Positions 50,602-62,558 of a DNA stretch of 64,000 bases are shown here, one piece after another. The DNA comes from Ulva prolifera (lineage: Eukaryota > Chlorophyta > Ulvophyceae > Ulvales > Ulvaceae): the NCBI GenBank assembly GCA_023078555.1, contig CM041200.1, positions 7,169,361-7,233,360 on the forward strand, read 5' to 3'. A program made the translations under genes and the position numbers. A model generated the notes under the pieces. That model ran no database searches and had not been told where the DNA came from. It saw only the letters and a program-made list of their open reading frames with translations. Every line of letters starts with the position of its first letter. The stretch's first letter is position 1.

Positions 50602-52239
50602 GCTGTGAACCGGGGAGAGAACTCCTTCGTGTCGCTGTGCATTTGTATTTGTTATTTAAATCCAAACAGTGTTGCATGGTATTCCCAAAGCCAGCGAGGC
50701 GGGCGCAGTGTGTATGTTGTGACACGGACAAGTTCATAACGTGAGTTGCCACTCAGCTGCGCTCGCGAATTGTCATGTTCACCCTGCACAGGGCCTGATC
50801 ATGACGTCCGAGACATTGTAGCAGTACCCGGATGCAACGACACAGATAGCATCAGTGCTCTACAACCCACCCTGCACGGCCATTCAACGGGACGTTCCGG
50901 ACATTCCGGAACTCTCAGTCCCATGCATTTCCGTGCATGCGACGTGCCGTTGCAGTGCGTTCGTGCAGAAAGCGCCGCGCATCGTCGAGCGTGCTTGCAC
51001 AGCACGAGGTCGGCTCGACTGCGAGGTGTACTTGTTAACGTAACGTAACTGACACAGCCATGGCGTCCAGTGCTTGCATACTGGCGCGGGCGTCCCACGA
51101 AGTCAGGGAGGAGCGCTCAGGAATCAGCCAGAGACATTATGACAGCTTCATGCATAAGATGGACGGAATGGTGTCCAACACTTCAAGCTGGGATCCGAAG
51201 GAACTATGGCGGATGGTGCCGCAAGATCGATTCGTGCGTCAAAGGTGGCTGCGTTGGGATGCGTCGGTTTGCTACGAAATCAAGTACCTCCTTGCGAGAT
51301 GTCGCTCAGCTAGCTGATGATATAGCTTGGCAGCACTGCAGCCTAATCTCAGCATGTAGGCTCCGCGGCTGGCTGGCGCCGACTTTGAAGGAGAACTAGT
51401 GGGCTTAAGCCAAGCTTGGCTCGACCTGAAGTCAACAGCTTACTCGCATTCGTCTCCGGATACTCGCCTTGCTTCTTTACATTGTTTTCGCCATTTTCTT
51501 TCCTGCTTGTACCTCTGTTGCCGAAGTGTTCACTGGCAGACGCGGCCCATGGACGCTCTGAACCGGGACTTCCAGGTGCGCACGGTCGCGTTCACAGTCC
51601 GCATTCCGACTGGGCATACCATGCCAACTCTAAAAATAGATGCCTATTTATAATCGGAATTGCTGACTGGAACAATTCCCGAATGGCGTCTGTGTGATAA
51701 CGTGCGACTTGCCAGTACATGGAAGGTAGCACTACATCGAGTCAGTCGTGCGCTGCTTGTCGACGTCGGCTCTAGGATGGAAATTTAATACATGTCCATG
51801 CTGCAGCAGCTGCTGCTCCTGCTGCGCATGCGCTGCTGCGTGCTGCTCCTGACCTTTCGCACTGGACAATCCGATCGTGAGACAGAGTTCGATGCCATGT
51901 CTGTACCTGCTGTGGGTCTTGTACGTGTACATGTGGGGCGCAGGATTATTCGAATTCGCGTTGGGAGTCGCGAGGCTGCGGTGCCTGGGTGCATACGTGG
52001 GGCGACGGCTGCAGGCAGACATGTGGCTTTGGTGTGATCCTGCAGCTATGGCTGTGGTGCGCGCGGATCCTGCAGTGCTGTCGACAGACGTCTCGAGGAT
52101 CCCCGGCTCTGTCCTTGTTGCAGTTACAGGCTTGGTACACATCCGTCCCCACATTCCGAGGGTGCTTGGCGTTGGCTGTGCTCTGTCGTGAGCGGGTCGG
52201 CGAATGGCGGCGCTGCCGTGTTGCTCCGCCGCACGGGGC

Positions 52240-52672
52240 TGATATGTTTGGGTACAGGAGTGCAGCGGGGGACGGCGACGGTATGGGGATTGGGATGGGG
52301 TGGGGGGGCTGGGGGGCCCCTGATGGCTTCCGCACTGGGCCGGCGCCGGCCAGGCTGCCAGCTTGGGCCGCCGCGGCCGCGCGGGCAGCAGGGTCGTACT
52401 GCATGCTGGCGCGGAGGTGCGTGTGTTGGGGGGTGGACCGGGGACGGGGGTGTGGGTGTGGTGTCGGGGTGTGTGGGTGCGTGTTCAGCGGGTTCCTATC
52501 GGGCTGCGGCGTGGCGATGTGTGCGGGTGCTTGTTGTGACTTGGCCCTGAGTTTGGGTGGAATCGTGGTGGCTGCAGCTCTCCTGACGCGGGTGCTTTGG
52601 GCCGTTCGTGTGGTTCCTGGTTGTTCTGGCGGTGCTACCGGCCCCTCCGGCTTTGTCCTCGTAACACACATC
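52240..52672 (-). repeat. Dispersed TACAAGGACAAAG repeat with CA/GT-rich body
   Basis: Minus-strand copy opening TGTGTTACGAGGACAAAGCC and AGCACCGCCAGAACAACCAG, then CACCCAC-type low complexity. It lies upstream of receptor kinase 2. The long frames on both strands follow from the biased composition. Confidence 0.6.
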
Positions 52673-53085
52673 CGTCCCCACAGACGCCGCCGCCTGACGC
52701 GGTCAAAGAGCATACGTATGTATATACATACGTACATATTATGTGTATAATATGGGCGCACTCCACACATGTCACATATGTGACATATGTGGACTCGGAG
52801 TCCACATTGTGCAGGTGGATGCATCCTGATTCCCGATGGGATCTCCCCATCGATGCACCGCAATGGCATGCACGTCGGTTTGTGTTGGAACTAGAAGCCT
52901 GCTCTCCGAGTCTGCGATTTCAGTGCATTCGCGAAAATCTACAACGTCAGTGTCTGCTGCGGGGTGTGCAAAGGTGGGCTGTGTTCTGATTGAAGAGTCA
53001 TGAGTGCCGTGCATAGGACTCTGCGTCTGCGGAAAGAGCTCTTTCTGGCCATGCATATGCACCAGGAGCCAGCCTGTCGTCGTGA

Positions 53086-53107
53086 GGGGGGGGGGGGGGG
53101 GGGGGGG
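53086..53107 (+). repeat. Run of 22 G
   Basis: Uninterrupted poly-G about 110 bases upstream of the proposed start of receptor kinase 2. It could form a G-quadruplex and is a likely sequencing length error. Confidence 0.9.
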
Positions 53108-53219
53108 ACACTGCACGCAGGCAGGCGCAGCAGCATCAAGCTGAAGGAGCTTCTCATACATGCTAGTAGCCGCCTGCAAACTGCGATTCTTACCTGTGAC
53201 TACACGTCATGTCAATGCT

Positions 53220-56200
53220 ATGCTTGGCTGGCCATGGGCCCTTTTGTTCTTGAATGTGTTCTTACAAACACACCACAGCACGATCGTGCAGGAAGGGGAT
53301 GAATTCATGAAGATGAGGCAGCTGCTTCAGGAAGCCACAGATCAGGCCACAGCTGCTCCTCCCTCCGAGGCAACGATGGGCCAGCCGCCTGGCTCTGTAC
53401 GTCAGTCAGTGCGTCCGCATGCGCCCACTCCTCTGGGGGCGCCAGCCAACATTACTGTCGTCAATACGCCTCAGGAGCTGCAAAGAGCTCTAGGAAACGG
53501 TGTAGTGGATGTTGAGATCCGCTCACATATGGACATGCGCTCGCTGTCACTCGCCGCCAATCCGCTGATTCGAGGTGTCGAGACAGCAGGCAACCCCAAA
53601 CGGCTGGCGCTGCTGTATTCAGGCAATCCCCTTAGGTCAATCCGGGTGTGCTAGCTACCACACGAATGAAACACGCCCCGCCCCTGCAGGGCCAAATCTG
53701 CACGGCACATCGTCATCGGACCACTGCAAACCGCGGTGCCCGGGAACTGTCATGCATATATGAGGAAGAATGAGACCTTGCGATCATGGCACTGTGTCTC
53801 GGAAGGCATGCGCGCATATGCATGATGGGTGTCCATGGGTGTGCGAGTGTCTGCATGCGTGGGAGTGGAGCACCAATTTGAATCTCTAGAGACTCCGTTT
53901 CGTTAGTATTCCTCTGTGCATGCTACAAAAATATGGGCACAAGCATGCATGGTCCAATGATGTACGCGATTTCTGTTGCGCTGGCAGTGCCGGCCTGTCC
54001 GGCTTGTGCTTGTCAAACGAAACACCACGGCAGCACATGTGGGTAGGTATCTGGGTCCCATCTCCTAGCTGTGCCACATAGACACACCTCTCTCGCCGCT
54101 CACGGGCCATCCGGCCTGAGCGGGGAGCCGCCCGCGGCGTCCTCGCCGCTCTCTCGCGGGCCGGGCGCACTGATAGGCGGCGTGTGCTGCCTCTGCCGTG
54201 TGCCCCAACCCCCGGACACTGTGCGCCTTGGGCGTGCTCCGTTCCGGGTTGGTCGGCGGATGGGGGCGCCCCCGTGTGTGTTGTTCCGGCGCTCGGGGCT
54301 GGCCTGGTCTGGGCATTGGGGCGGGGGGGGTCCTGGGGGCCCCAGGCGGCAGGCGCCGGCCAGGCCGCTGCATGGGGCTGCCGCTGCCGCGCGGGGTCGT
54401 GTGGCGTATTGGCATGTGGGTGTGTGTGTTGGGGGTTGGGTCTGGGCCGCGTGCGGGTGCGTGGGTGCGTGGGTCGGGTGTCAGTGTGTCGGTGCGTTTT
54501 GGGGTGGGTGCGTGTGGAGGTGCGTTTGGGGGTTGGTTCGTGTGGTAGTGTGTAGGAGTGTGGGGGTGTGTTGGTGCTTCTTGTGCCTTGGCGTTCGCTG
54601 TTGCACCGCTGTTGCGTGCGCGTCGCATTGTTCGTGTTCTCCCTTTTGGCCCTGGCGGTGCCACCGGCCCCTCCGGCTTTTTCCTTTGCAACACATAGAC
54701 ACACCCTTATTCCTGGATGCCATCGATATATCGAGGAGAAAAGCACCTCGACCCCCCCGCCCCCGCCGGACGCTAACACGATGCACGGCGCACCCTATCA
54801 ACTATTTGTTTACATCACATGGTAAATGCTGGCTTTGAGGCACTAGTACTGACTGGTATACGTACAACCAACAGGGAAACTGTGCGGAGCGGGAAGCTGT
54901 GAAGGCCCTCAACCTCACAAACGGCGATGCTGAAGACGTGCTGCCGCTGCGCCCCTTCCAGTGCATGCTCGTGGTCAGCGACACGTGGTTGATGGTCAAC
55001 AATGGCCGCTTGCTGGTGGACAACGTCTACCTGAAGCTCGCGCGCCGCTTCGCCCGGCCCTCGTTCACCTTCATAACCGCCGGAGCTCTCAACGGCGAGC
55101 GGGAGTGGCCGGACATCGAGCGCAGCACGGTATACATCACGAGGACGACGTTTCAAGCGGAGCACCGTGGCAATGCGCGCGCCCTTGTCGGCGATGTCAC
55201 TGCGGCCTCTTTCTATGTTGAAGGTGCGGAGCTGCGCGCCGAGCCTCTGTGATGTGGACATTGGGCAGTGTGGGACAGCTGTGCTCCTGCGATGAAGTGT
55301 GGCATGTAATGTCCATAGGCTACCCCACAAACATTACATGCTATACTGTTATACTATACAGATGTTCGGTTTCAATGTTGGCGCTGAACATCTGTGCCGA
55401 CCCATGCATGCAGTGCTCTTGAATCTACTATGTGTGAGCTTGAGAGGGGTCAATGATTTGATACCGCCGTCGATATGCACATACGCACTATCGCCCCTGC
55501 ATTCTCATTTTTTATCATGTTGTGATGCTCCGTGAAAGGCTTCGGCCAAGACTGATAGTCAGCATGCTCTTTGGCCAAGACTGATAGTCAGCATGCGCAT
55601 GCCTTACAACACGGCGTGTGAGAGCCAAGCTCATGCACATGCACGTGGCTTCACGTGCAAGACCTACAGATCCGGCACACCCGTATACACAGTCGCGCTG
55701 CATCACTGTGGTCAGGCAACCCTGCTCAGAGCTCATTCTGACTGGCGCTCAGACGTACAGAGAATTTTCTACATGCAGGCTGCATCTTCACGGACTGGGC
55801 GGGCTTCGAGTCGCTTGTGGCAATCAAGTTCCAGAGCGTTGCGCATGTCTACAACAGCATCTTCCGCAACACTCATCTCGAGGTTGAGCTTGTCGACGTC
55901 TCGTTCGACGGCACCGTCCACTTCACCAATGTCTCTTTTTCCAATGTCTCTCTGGAGCATGGCGCCGTCGTGAGCACGACCCTCAACGACTACGAGCTGG
56001 CACCAGGCTTCGACGTCAGGTACGACGCGGAAGATGACGTGAACTATGATGTCGACGTTGAAGCGGTGGCGCCCAGGCACCGGAGCATGTGGGGGGAGGA
56101 GTTCTCCGTTGTCAACGCCACGATGAGTGACTGCGGAAACCTCTTCCGCCCCCCTGACAGCATCCTCCCGGGGTGCCCGGCGGCCTCCATCGCCGCACGA

Positions 56201-59200
56201 ACTCGCACGATAGACCGTGCTCCTGATCACACGCAGGGCCCCGAGGGCACAGGCGTTCCGTTTGACAACGCGTACGGATTTGACTATAGTGGCCTTGTGC
56301 CGGCTCCGGCTGATTATGAGCTTGAGAGGAGGTACACCATTGACATCAGAACTTCAGTTTCGACGGACCAGCTGCACGACTACGAGATCATTCACAGTCC
56401 GCAGCAGCGCTTCACGGTGTTGATGGTGCATGAAGGTGATGCATGGCTCCTGGCAACACGGAAGGTACGCTTGCTCACGCTCTGGCGGACGCGTGCAGGT
56501 AGTCTGCAGGTTGTGGTCATGATCACTGCCATGCCTGGACAGACCAGAGGCCTCGGATACATGGCAGCATACCATGCAGCGCCTCCAAAGCGTCATGCAG
56601 GCGCACCACAACTGTGCATATAGCTTCTGTAAACTGTTGCAAGACTTGTCCAAAGCAGCACGTCCAGGTCCTGCCGGAGCGCCCCCCCTCAACCAACTGG
56701 CCACCCTTTGTAGCACCACCGCTGCCGCCCCCCCGGGACAGAGCTTCCCTGCTGCCTGACCCTGCGCAGCCTTCCCCTGCCATCGTTGCAGCCGCTGTCC
56801 GCCCCATCGCACGGCAGCGCCTGGCCCCACGAGCTCCCAGCGACGGGCGCAGCATCAGCGTCACCGTCACTCTGCCGATCGTCTGTGCGGTGCTGCTGCT
56901 TGCCGGCGCGTTGCTGTGGCTGCTGCGCAGCCGAGCTAATCCTGTTTGGCGGTCCGCCTTCCGCTGGTCCGTGGCGCGGAGATCGTGTGAAGAGATGCAG
57001 ATGGTGCGGTGCTCCTCGGCATCTTCAGCAGCGCACCAGGAGCGGGGATGTTGAGGTTCTGCGGTGCACAACCAGATTGGTGGCTCTGCCGCAAGGCATC
57101 CTTCTGTGGCATTGCTTGTTCTCATTCTACAGGTTCCCATCACTCTATCACCTCTGGAGTTGTGCGCAAACCTGCGTGCAGACGATCGCTACTGTATAGG
57201 CTCGAAGTAAGATAGTTCAAAGCACGTGCTGATTGATCTGTGTGATTGTGGGCTGCTTCGGCAGACCGCCTAAGTTCCCATGTTATGTTAGTTCCCATGT
57301 TATTCTCATGTTATGAATTGGCAGTTGACAACTCAGGTGTTGCAGGTTCCCGGACATGCACGCCACGCCAGGTCATGTGACAGTGATAGCCACAGCAGAG
57401 CACGCCCACAGGCGGACGCAGAACCTGCAAACAAGCGGAGCAACGGGATCAAAGTGCAGCCTGCATCGGCCATGAACCCAGACTTTGAGTACTTCCTTCC
57501 CCCTCACCTCGCCCTGATTGCGCACTCTGCCGGTGCATTGCCAACGCATACAGTGTTGCTTGGGGCTGGTAGTGAGTCTCGGTGCAAGACCGGAGATACG
57601 GTCGTTGCCGCACCATACACAGTTGGTTCGGAGACGGACAACAATGCCTCACTGTGGGCTGCAAACGCAGCCGCCTCCAGTGCAAAGGAAGGCCTGGCTG
57701 ATTTCTCCAGTGTCCCATCTGAAGGCGTTGATCAGGTCAGCGTTCAGGATCCAGCATGGGGCCCCACAGCCCACGAAAACGCACCGACAGGCAGGCGGGC
57801 GGCACCTGAAGATCAGGAACATTCTGCATCAGGGAATGTGCTCACAGGCGGTGTGACGGGTGGGGCCGCGGCCACAGCGCAGCACCGGTGTGGTGGGATA
57901 GCACCATTTTCTGACACCTCGCAGCACACAGCAGGCACAGCAGGCACAGCAGCAAGGGGGTCGCCCGAGAGGCGGCTCCAGCAGAAGCTAGACAGTTTCG
58001 GGATCGAGGATCTGTTCCTCGGTCGGTATGAGCTGCTGGGGCGCCACCACCGCCGCTATGGAGGTGCGCCAACCTCGCGCTGTTGTTCCAGCGCACGCAT
58101 GTGAACTGACGCACGCCTGTAATTTACTATAGCAAAGTAACGCCGGGGTTCACAAAGTTCAAGATGTGTGGCGTTGCATCAAACAAATTCTGTGGCAGAT
58201 TACACATGTCTGGCCGCTATAATCGGGGCGCGAGAACTGTCAAGCAAGCTGTAGTGTCTAAGAGGACACATGTACTACTAGTCACTAGTAGCCACGATGG
58301 CACGGTGCAGCCATTGTACCTGAAAGGCCCAGTACATCTGTGGTGTCACAAGGACAAAGGCGTAGACTCTCGGAGGCCGGCAGCACCGCCGAGGAACCTC
58401 ACAAGCATACGGAAATGCACATCTTCTGTGTCGGCTTGCTCGGCAATGCTCTTTTCATGGCAACTCCTGTAATGCGCGAGAAATACCTGCATCTTCACTT
58501 GGCAGCGGCCCCGCCAGACATGCTGACGATTCTCTCTGTATCATGAAAGGTCAGCGGTGCAGGGCAATCAATCGTACAGTATGCGAAGGACAAGGACGGC
58601 GGCCAGTTCGCAATCAAGTTTTTTCTTGACAAAGATGCATTCCTCACCGAGGTGGAACTCTATGCCGCAGCCTTTCCCTTCCTCCGCAGCGATCGCTCCC
58701 CGGAGGCCTTGGCACGTGCGACCGCACGCCCTGCGGACTCCCGCTTTTCAGACATGGTGTCAAAGTTTCTGCCACAGGTGGAGGCTCTGTGTGACGGCGT
58801 GGCGGGGGGCCTGGAGGACCCCCGGGGGCGGCCGCTGCCGCCGTGCATTGTGATGGAGCGAGGGGAGAGCCTGCATGACTGGAGTGACCGTGCGGAGCCG
58901 GACCTCTTCACTGCCCTCGCGGTGCGTGGCCTACACATGCATGTCGACAGCACACAGCTGCGAACCATTGTCCGCCCTCGCGGCGGCCCCGGGGCATATG
59001 CAAATCGTGGCTTGATTTTGAGGTGCTCCACATGCTGTCAGGAATTTGTGTACATTGTGTGGCATCGTTGGAGTTTCCGGCCCGCTCACAGTGTTGGATT
59101 GTTAAACTCGACTCTGCGTGTCAGGCAGCCCTGACACTGGAGGGTTTCGCTGTACTGTCCGGCATGCCTTCCCAATCGGAGGTGCTCCAAGACCCAGTGA

Positions 59201-59273
59201 TGCGCAGTACAGAGTGATCACACTGCTTCAGGTGCTGTCCAACGTGTCGCGCCGCCTCGCAGACATGCATGCA

Positions 59274-59309
<36 letters not shown>

Positions 59310-60543
59310 GTCATGTGGCTGCCGCGGCAGAACCGCTGGACAGTTGCCGACTTTGGCTGCGTCGCCCGTATCGGCGAGACTGCGCCGCTGAGCTTCAGCC
59401 TCGCATATGCTGCCCCGGAGGTGGCTGCTGCGTATGCATGCCAGCCGCAGCAGCGCAGCATCGAGGCGCAGCCGGCGCTGGACGCGTGGTCGCTGGGGGT
59501 GATGGCGTTTGAGCTGCTCACCGGGGCGCCTGCGTTTGACATCCTGTCCGACGGCCGCAGCGGGGTGCGCCTTCGAACTCTCACTGTACACGCATCGACC
59601 CCGGCACTGCCACATGAGTGTGTGCATGTGTGTGCATGTGAGTGCATGTGTGTGTTACAAGGATAAATGCGGCGAGGCGGGCAGCACCGCGAAAGAAGCA
59701 AGCAGATCAAGTACACACCCAGACACCCACGCAACATGTGCGTGCATATACATGCGCAATGTGATCGCTGCGTCAGATGCACAAGTTTATCAGGAAAGAG
59801 ATTGTTTGCCGGTGAACACCGGAACCTTGTGGCCGACAGAGTAGAGCCGCAACCACAGTTTGTTTGGTTCGAAACCTAGTATCTAATCAGAACCACAAAT
59901 TGTTGACTGCTCTATATATATATATAGAGCATAGAGCATAAATGTGATTCGGTGGGACAACACTGGTGGCCACCCCGGGTCTCTTGCGTAAGAGACGTAG
60001 ACCTCTTGCACAAGAGATGCTGCGCTGCCGGGTGCATGTGCATGCCGTGCATGCGGCCATGGGTGTGCTTCCGCCGCAACGAGCACGGCACTGTCTGCAC
60101 CGTGAAGCATGCACTGGCGTGTGATTGTTCCGTAATCACGGAAGAGTATACGTAAAAGGGTACAGGCAAGCAGTGCGCCGTGTGCACTTTATTGCCTGCC
60201 CATTGTATAGTCCATGAGAGTATAGTATACTCTCACAGGTGGTATGCGGTGCGTGGGCCCGTCCATTCGGAGTTGAGGCAATGTCCTCTTTAGGATACGG
60301 CTCAGTAAACTTGAGATTTCTGTACAGATATTGGCTCTTATACTGCAGGTGGTGGCGATGCTGGCAGGGGAGCGGCCGCTGCCGTGGGAGGGCGGGTTGA
60401 GCCCCAGAACACAGCGCAGGCTAGGCATTCTCCGCTTGCCGGTGCTGCAGCTGCTGCAGCGGGAGCCCGCCCGCCGCAGCACCATGGAGGACTTCTGCGA
60501 CTCCTGTGGCCACATACTAACTTCCCGCACCATGGAGGCGTGA
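53220..60543 (+). CDS. Receptor-like protein kinase with beta-helix-like ectodomain (paralog 2)
   Basis: Eight exons: 53220-53645, 54875-55223, 55779-56464, 56668-57003, 57346-58063, 58563-58921, 59232-59564, 60349-60543 (1133 aa, all phases agree). The start at 53220 gives a plausible signal peptide (MLGWPWALLFLNVFLQ). The ectodomain (residues about 80-487) has ITVVNTPQELQRAL, DVEIRSHMDMRSL, RSIR-GNC, PLRPFQC and then repeated beta-strand units with Asn/Thr/Phe (VHFTNVSFSNVSL). A Pro-rich stalk leads to a membrane helix near 550-573 (ISVTVTLPIVCAVLLLAGAL) and basic residues. After a linker of about 230 residues the kinase begins (LFLGRYELLG): Lys857 in FAIKFF, Glu in FLTEVELY, HRDLKPANVMW near 977, DFG at Asp998, APE, and DAWSLGVMAFELL. 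The kinase looks catalytically competent, Ser/Thr type by its HRDLKPAN loop. Its ligand is unknown. Same exon order and phases as the 27404-35135 gene, on the opposite strand. Confidence 0.89.
54090..54695 (-). repeat. Dispersed TACAAGGACAAAG-type repeat in intron 1 of receptor kinase 2
   Basis: Minus-strand copy with GCCGGAGGGGCCGGTGGCAC and a long CACCCAC/CCCAACACACAC tract. The GC-rich half resembles that of the 52240-52672 copy. Confidence 0.6.
55543..55597. repeat. Short direct repeat in intron 2 of receptor kinase 2
   Basis: GGCCAAGACTGATAGTCAGC + ATGC occurs twice, separated by a few bases. Each copy contains the small palindrome GACTGATAGTC. Confidence 0.9.
59650..59745 (+). repeat. 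Dispersed TACAAGGACAAAG repeat in intron 7 of receptor kinase 2
   Basis: TGTGTTACAAGGATAAATGC and GCGGGCAGCACCGCGAAAGA, preceded by a TGTGTGCATG-type stretch. Confidence 0.55.
60256..60322 (+). repeat. SINE/LINE tail copy in the last intron of receptor kinase 2
   Basis: Contains ATTCGGAGTTGAGGCAATGT and GGATACGGCTCAGTAAA, matching the tail of the 23030 SINE. It ends about 30 bases before the final acceptor. Confidence 0.65.
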
Positions 60544-62084
60544 GGTCGACACATGTCAGCAACGTTGGCTGAACGTCGAGAGCCACAAATATAGAGTGTG
60601 TAGCGGTGCAGGAAGGCATGTTCAGCCTGTTCATGAGGGCAGTCATGTACAGCCAAGCCTAGCTACAGCGCTGTAGTTATGAGGAGCTTTATGAGCACAG
60701 CATGCCGTTTGTGCACATGATAGCTAAAACCACACGAAATGGCCGAGGCGATACAATGACCAGTATGCGAGCCTGTCATGCATACATTAGCTGTTGGCTA
60801 CGCGCGTGTGCTCTGATGCGTCTGCCTTGTCTGCAGCTGCATGGAAGGCGAAGTTGTGCTGGATGCTTGACATCAACAGGCACGCGCATGGTGTGAGTCA
60901 CACCATACAGCGCTTGCGTTGTTTGTGTTCGGTAGTGCGCCAAATGGGCGCCAGGCATGTAAAAGGCTCTCAAACGCACTCAGCCGCTGGGCTCGTCGGC
61001 ATCGATGAGAAGACGACGCCGAGGAAGTCAGCAGCATGCGCCACGCAGCTCTTGTGCTTTAGCCGCTCGGTAGCTACTTGTCATCTCCGCTGTCTGTGAG
61101 GCTGCGACATATATCATCAGCGGTCGTGAGGCTCAGAGAATTCTCTTCGAAGGGGCGGTGGTGGTCTTAGACTACCGCCGGACGCAAGCTCGTGTGCAAT
61201 GAAGTCACTAGAGATAAGCCATCCATGACTTACATTCGAAGTGGATAGGTTTAGAGCTCTTAGCGGGTCGGTAGCGAGAAGACATGCGACACAACCGGCT
61301 CTCTCGTGGCAGTGATCACTCGCACCCGGCAAATGCGGTCATCGTAGTCTCTCCGTGCCTAGTCTGGATAAGCGATGGTGCAGAGCAGAAGATAGTGCCT
61401 TCATCCGCGGTCAAGAGGAGCCAGGTGTTGACCCAGGCGCAGGGGCATGCGACAGCCGCGGGCTGCCGTGTTCCGACCAGCTTCCCAGCGGAGCAGATCG
61501 AGCTCTGGGCGAACTACACGCGAATGCCGCGGGTGTTCATGACGCAGTCGTGTCTTCTCAGCATTCTGTCAGTACTCGAGGTGTGTCGCCTGCCCTAGTG
61601 TCGCAGATCACTGCTCGCGAGGAATCCCGGGTTCAAGTCGAAGACACTCGCGCCACCTGCCCACGCCGTGCTCACATGAATTCCATGCCGTGAGTGAAGA
61701 ATCTGTCGCATCATCGCTTCGTTCACGCTGCGCTGCTGTGTTACAACTTTCTGCCGGTCGCTGCGCACCCCCCCAGCGCAGATAACCCAGAGATATACTT
61801 GCCATGTGTTCGGCTCTTATCTCGAACTAGCTGGTGTCATTGCCGTTTGTTTGACTCTCCCCGGGAGAGGCCACCTAGGCGACCGTCAGGAATTCTGAAC
61901 GGTCAGTCTGTATCTGGGGATCTGGGCGTCTGCCTGCTGCCTAGCATCCACCAATCATGATTTCGTGAATTCTCGCGAGCTGCCCAGTCGATGTGCTCAT
62001 GCATTCTCTTTAGCTAGGTAGGGCAGCTCCTGACCCACGAAGCTAACAGCTGCATATGCATGTATGTACATGCGTACAGAGGAC

Positions 62085-62290
62085 ATGGGCCGGGCATGCT
62101 ACCGGTTCTCGGAATCCATTCTCCAACCATTTCACTCATGCATGGCGCCATGCGCACTAGGCCGGGCACGAGCCCACAGCTGCATGCATGTCCTTGGCCA
62201 GAGGCCGCGTGTGGAACCGATTCTTGGAATCCACTCTCCAACGAATTCACTCATTCATGGCAGCAGGCCGGGCACAAGCTCGCGCCAGAG
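62085..62290 (+). repeat. Diverged tandem copies of the GGCCGGGCAC-containing repeat
   Basis: Repeats GGCCGGGCA, GGAATCCA(C/T)TCTCCAAC and TTCACTCAT twice to three times. It resembles the 2585-2735 repeat. Confidence 0.6.
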
Positions 62291-62384
62291 CTGCCAGCTG
62301 CCAGCACTAGTGCTCACCCCACGGCTGCACCCCTACCAGCAATGTATGCATGATCACTTAGTCGTATTAGGTAGCATGTGCCGG

Positions 62385-62506
62385 GGGTGTGCTGCGAGCG
62401 AGCGATTGCACGGGTGCGTTGGTCCGGGGTGCTGGGTGTGTCCTTGATTCGCTTGCGGTTTCCGCGGTGCTGCCCGCCTCACCTCCGTTTCCCCCGTAAC
62501 ACAGCA
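62385..62506 (-). repeat. Dispersed TACAAGGACAAAG-type repeat before the last gene
   Basis: Minus-strand copy with GTGTTACGGGGGAAACGGAG and GGCGGGCAGCACCGCGGAAA. It ends directly at the CAG that could be the acceptor of the 62503 exon. Confidence 0.5.
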
Positions 62507-62558
62507 TGTGGATGCGCACATAGCCACGGCGACATGCAATCGAGACGCCGCCGTGCAG

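Larger units (their letters stand above)
50602..53219. other. No supported gene
   Basis: Contains an unrecognised 85-codon frame (51060-51317), the low-complexity repeat at 52240-52672, ATACGTACAT-type palindromes at 52710-52800 and the G22 run. It should include the promoter of receptor kinase 2. Confidence 0.5.
60544..62558. other. No supported gene
   Basis: Follows receptor kinase 2 and precedes the partial last gene, whose first exons probably begin here but cannot be placed. Repeats occupy 62085-62506. Confidence 0.5.

Noticed and set aside
51989-52750. 253-codon plus-strand frame and its 307-codon minus-strand partner
   Set aside because: Both lie in the low-complexity repeat at 52240-52672; similar open frames appear in the related copy at 54090-54695.
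54071-54838. 255-codon plus-strand frame
   Set aside because: Low-complexity repeat inside intron 1 of receptor kinase 2.
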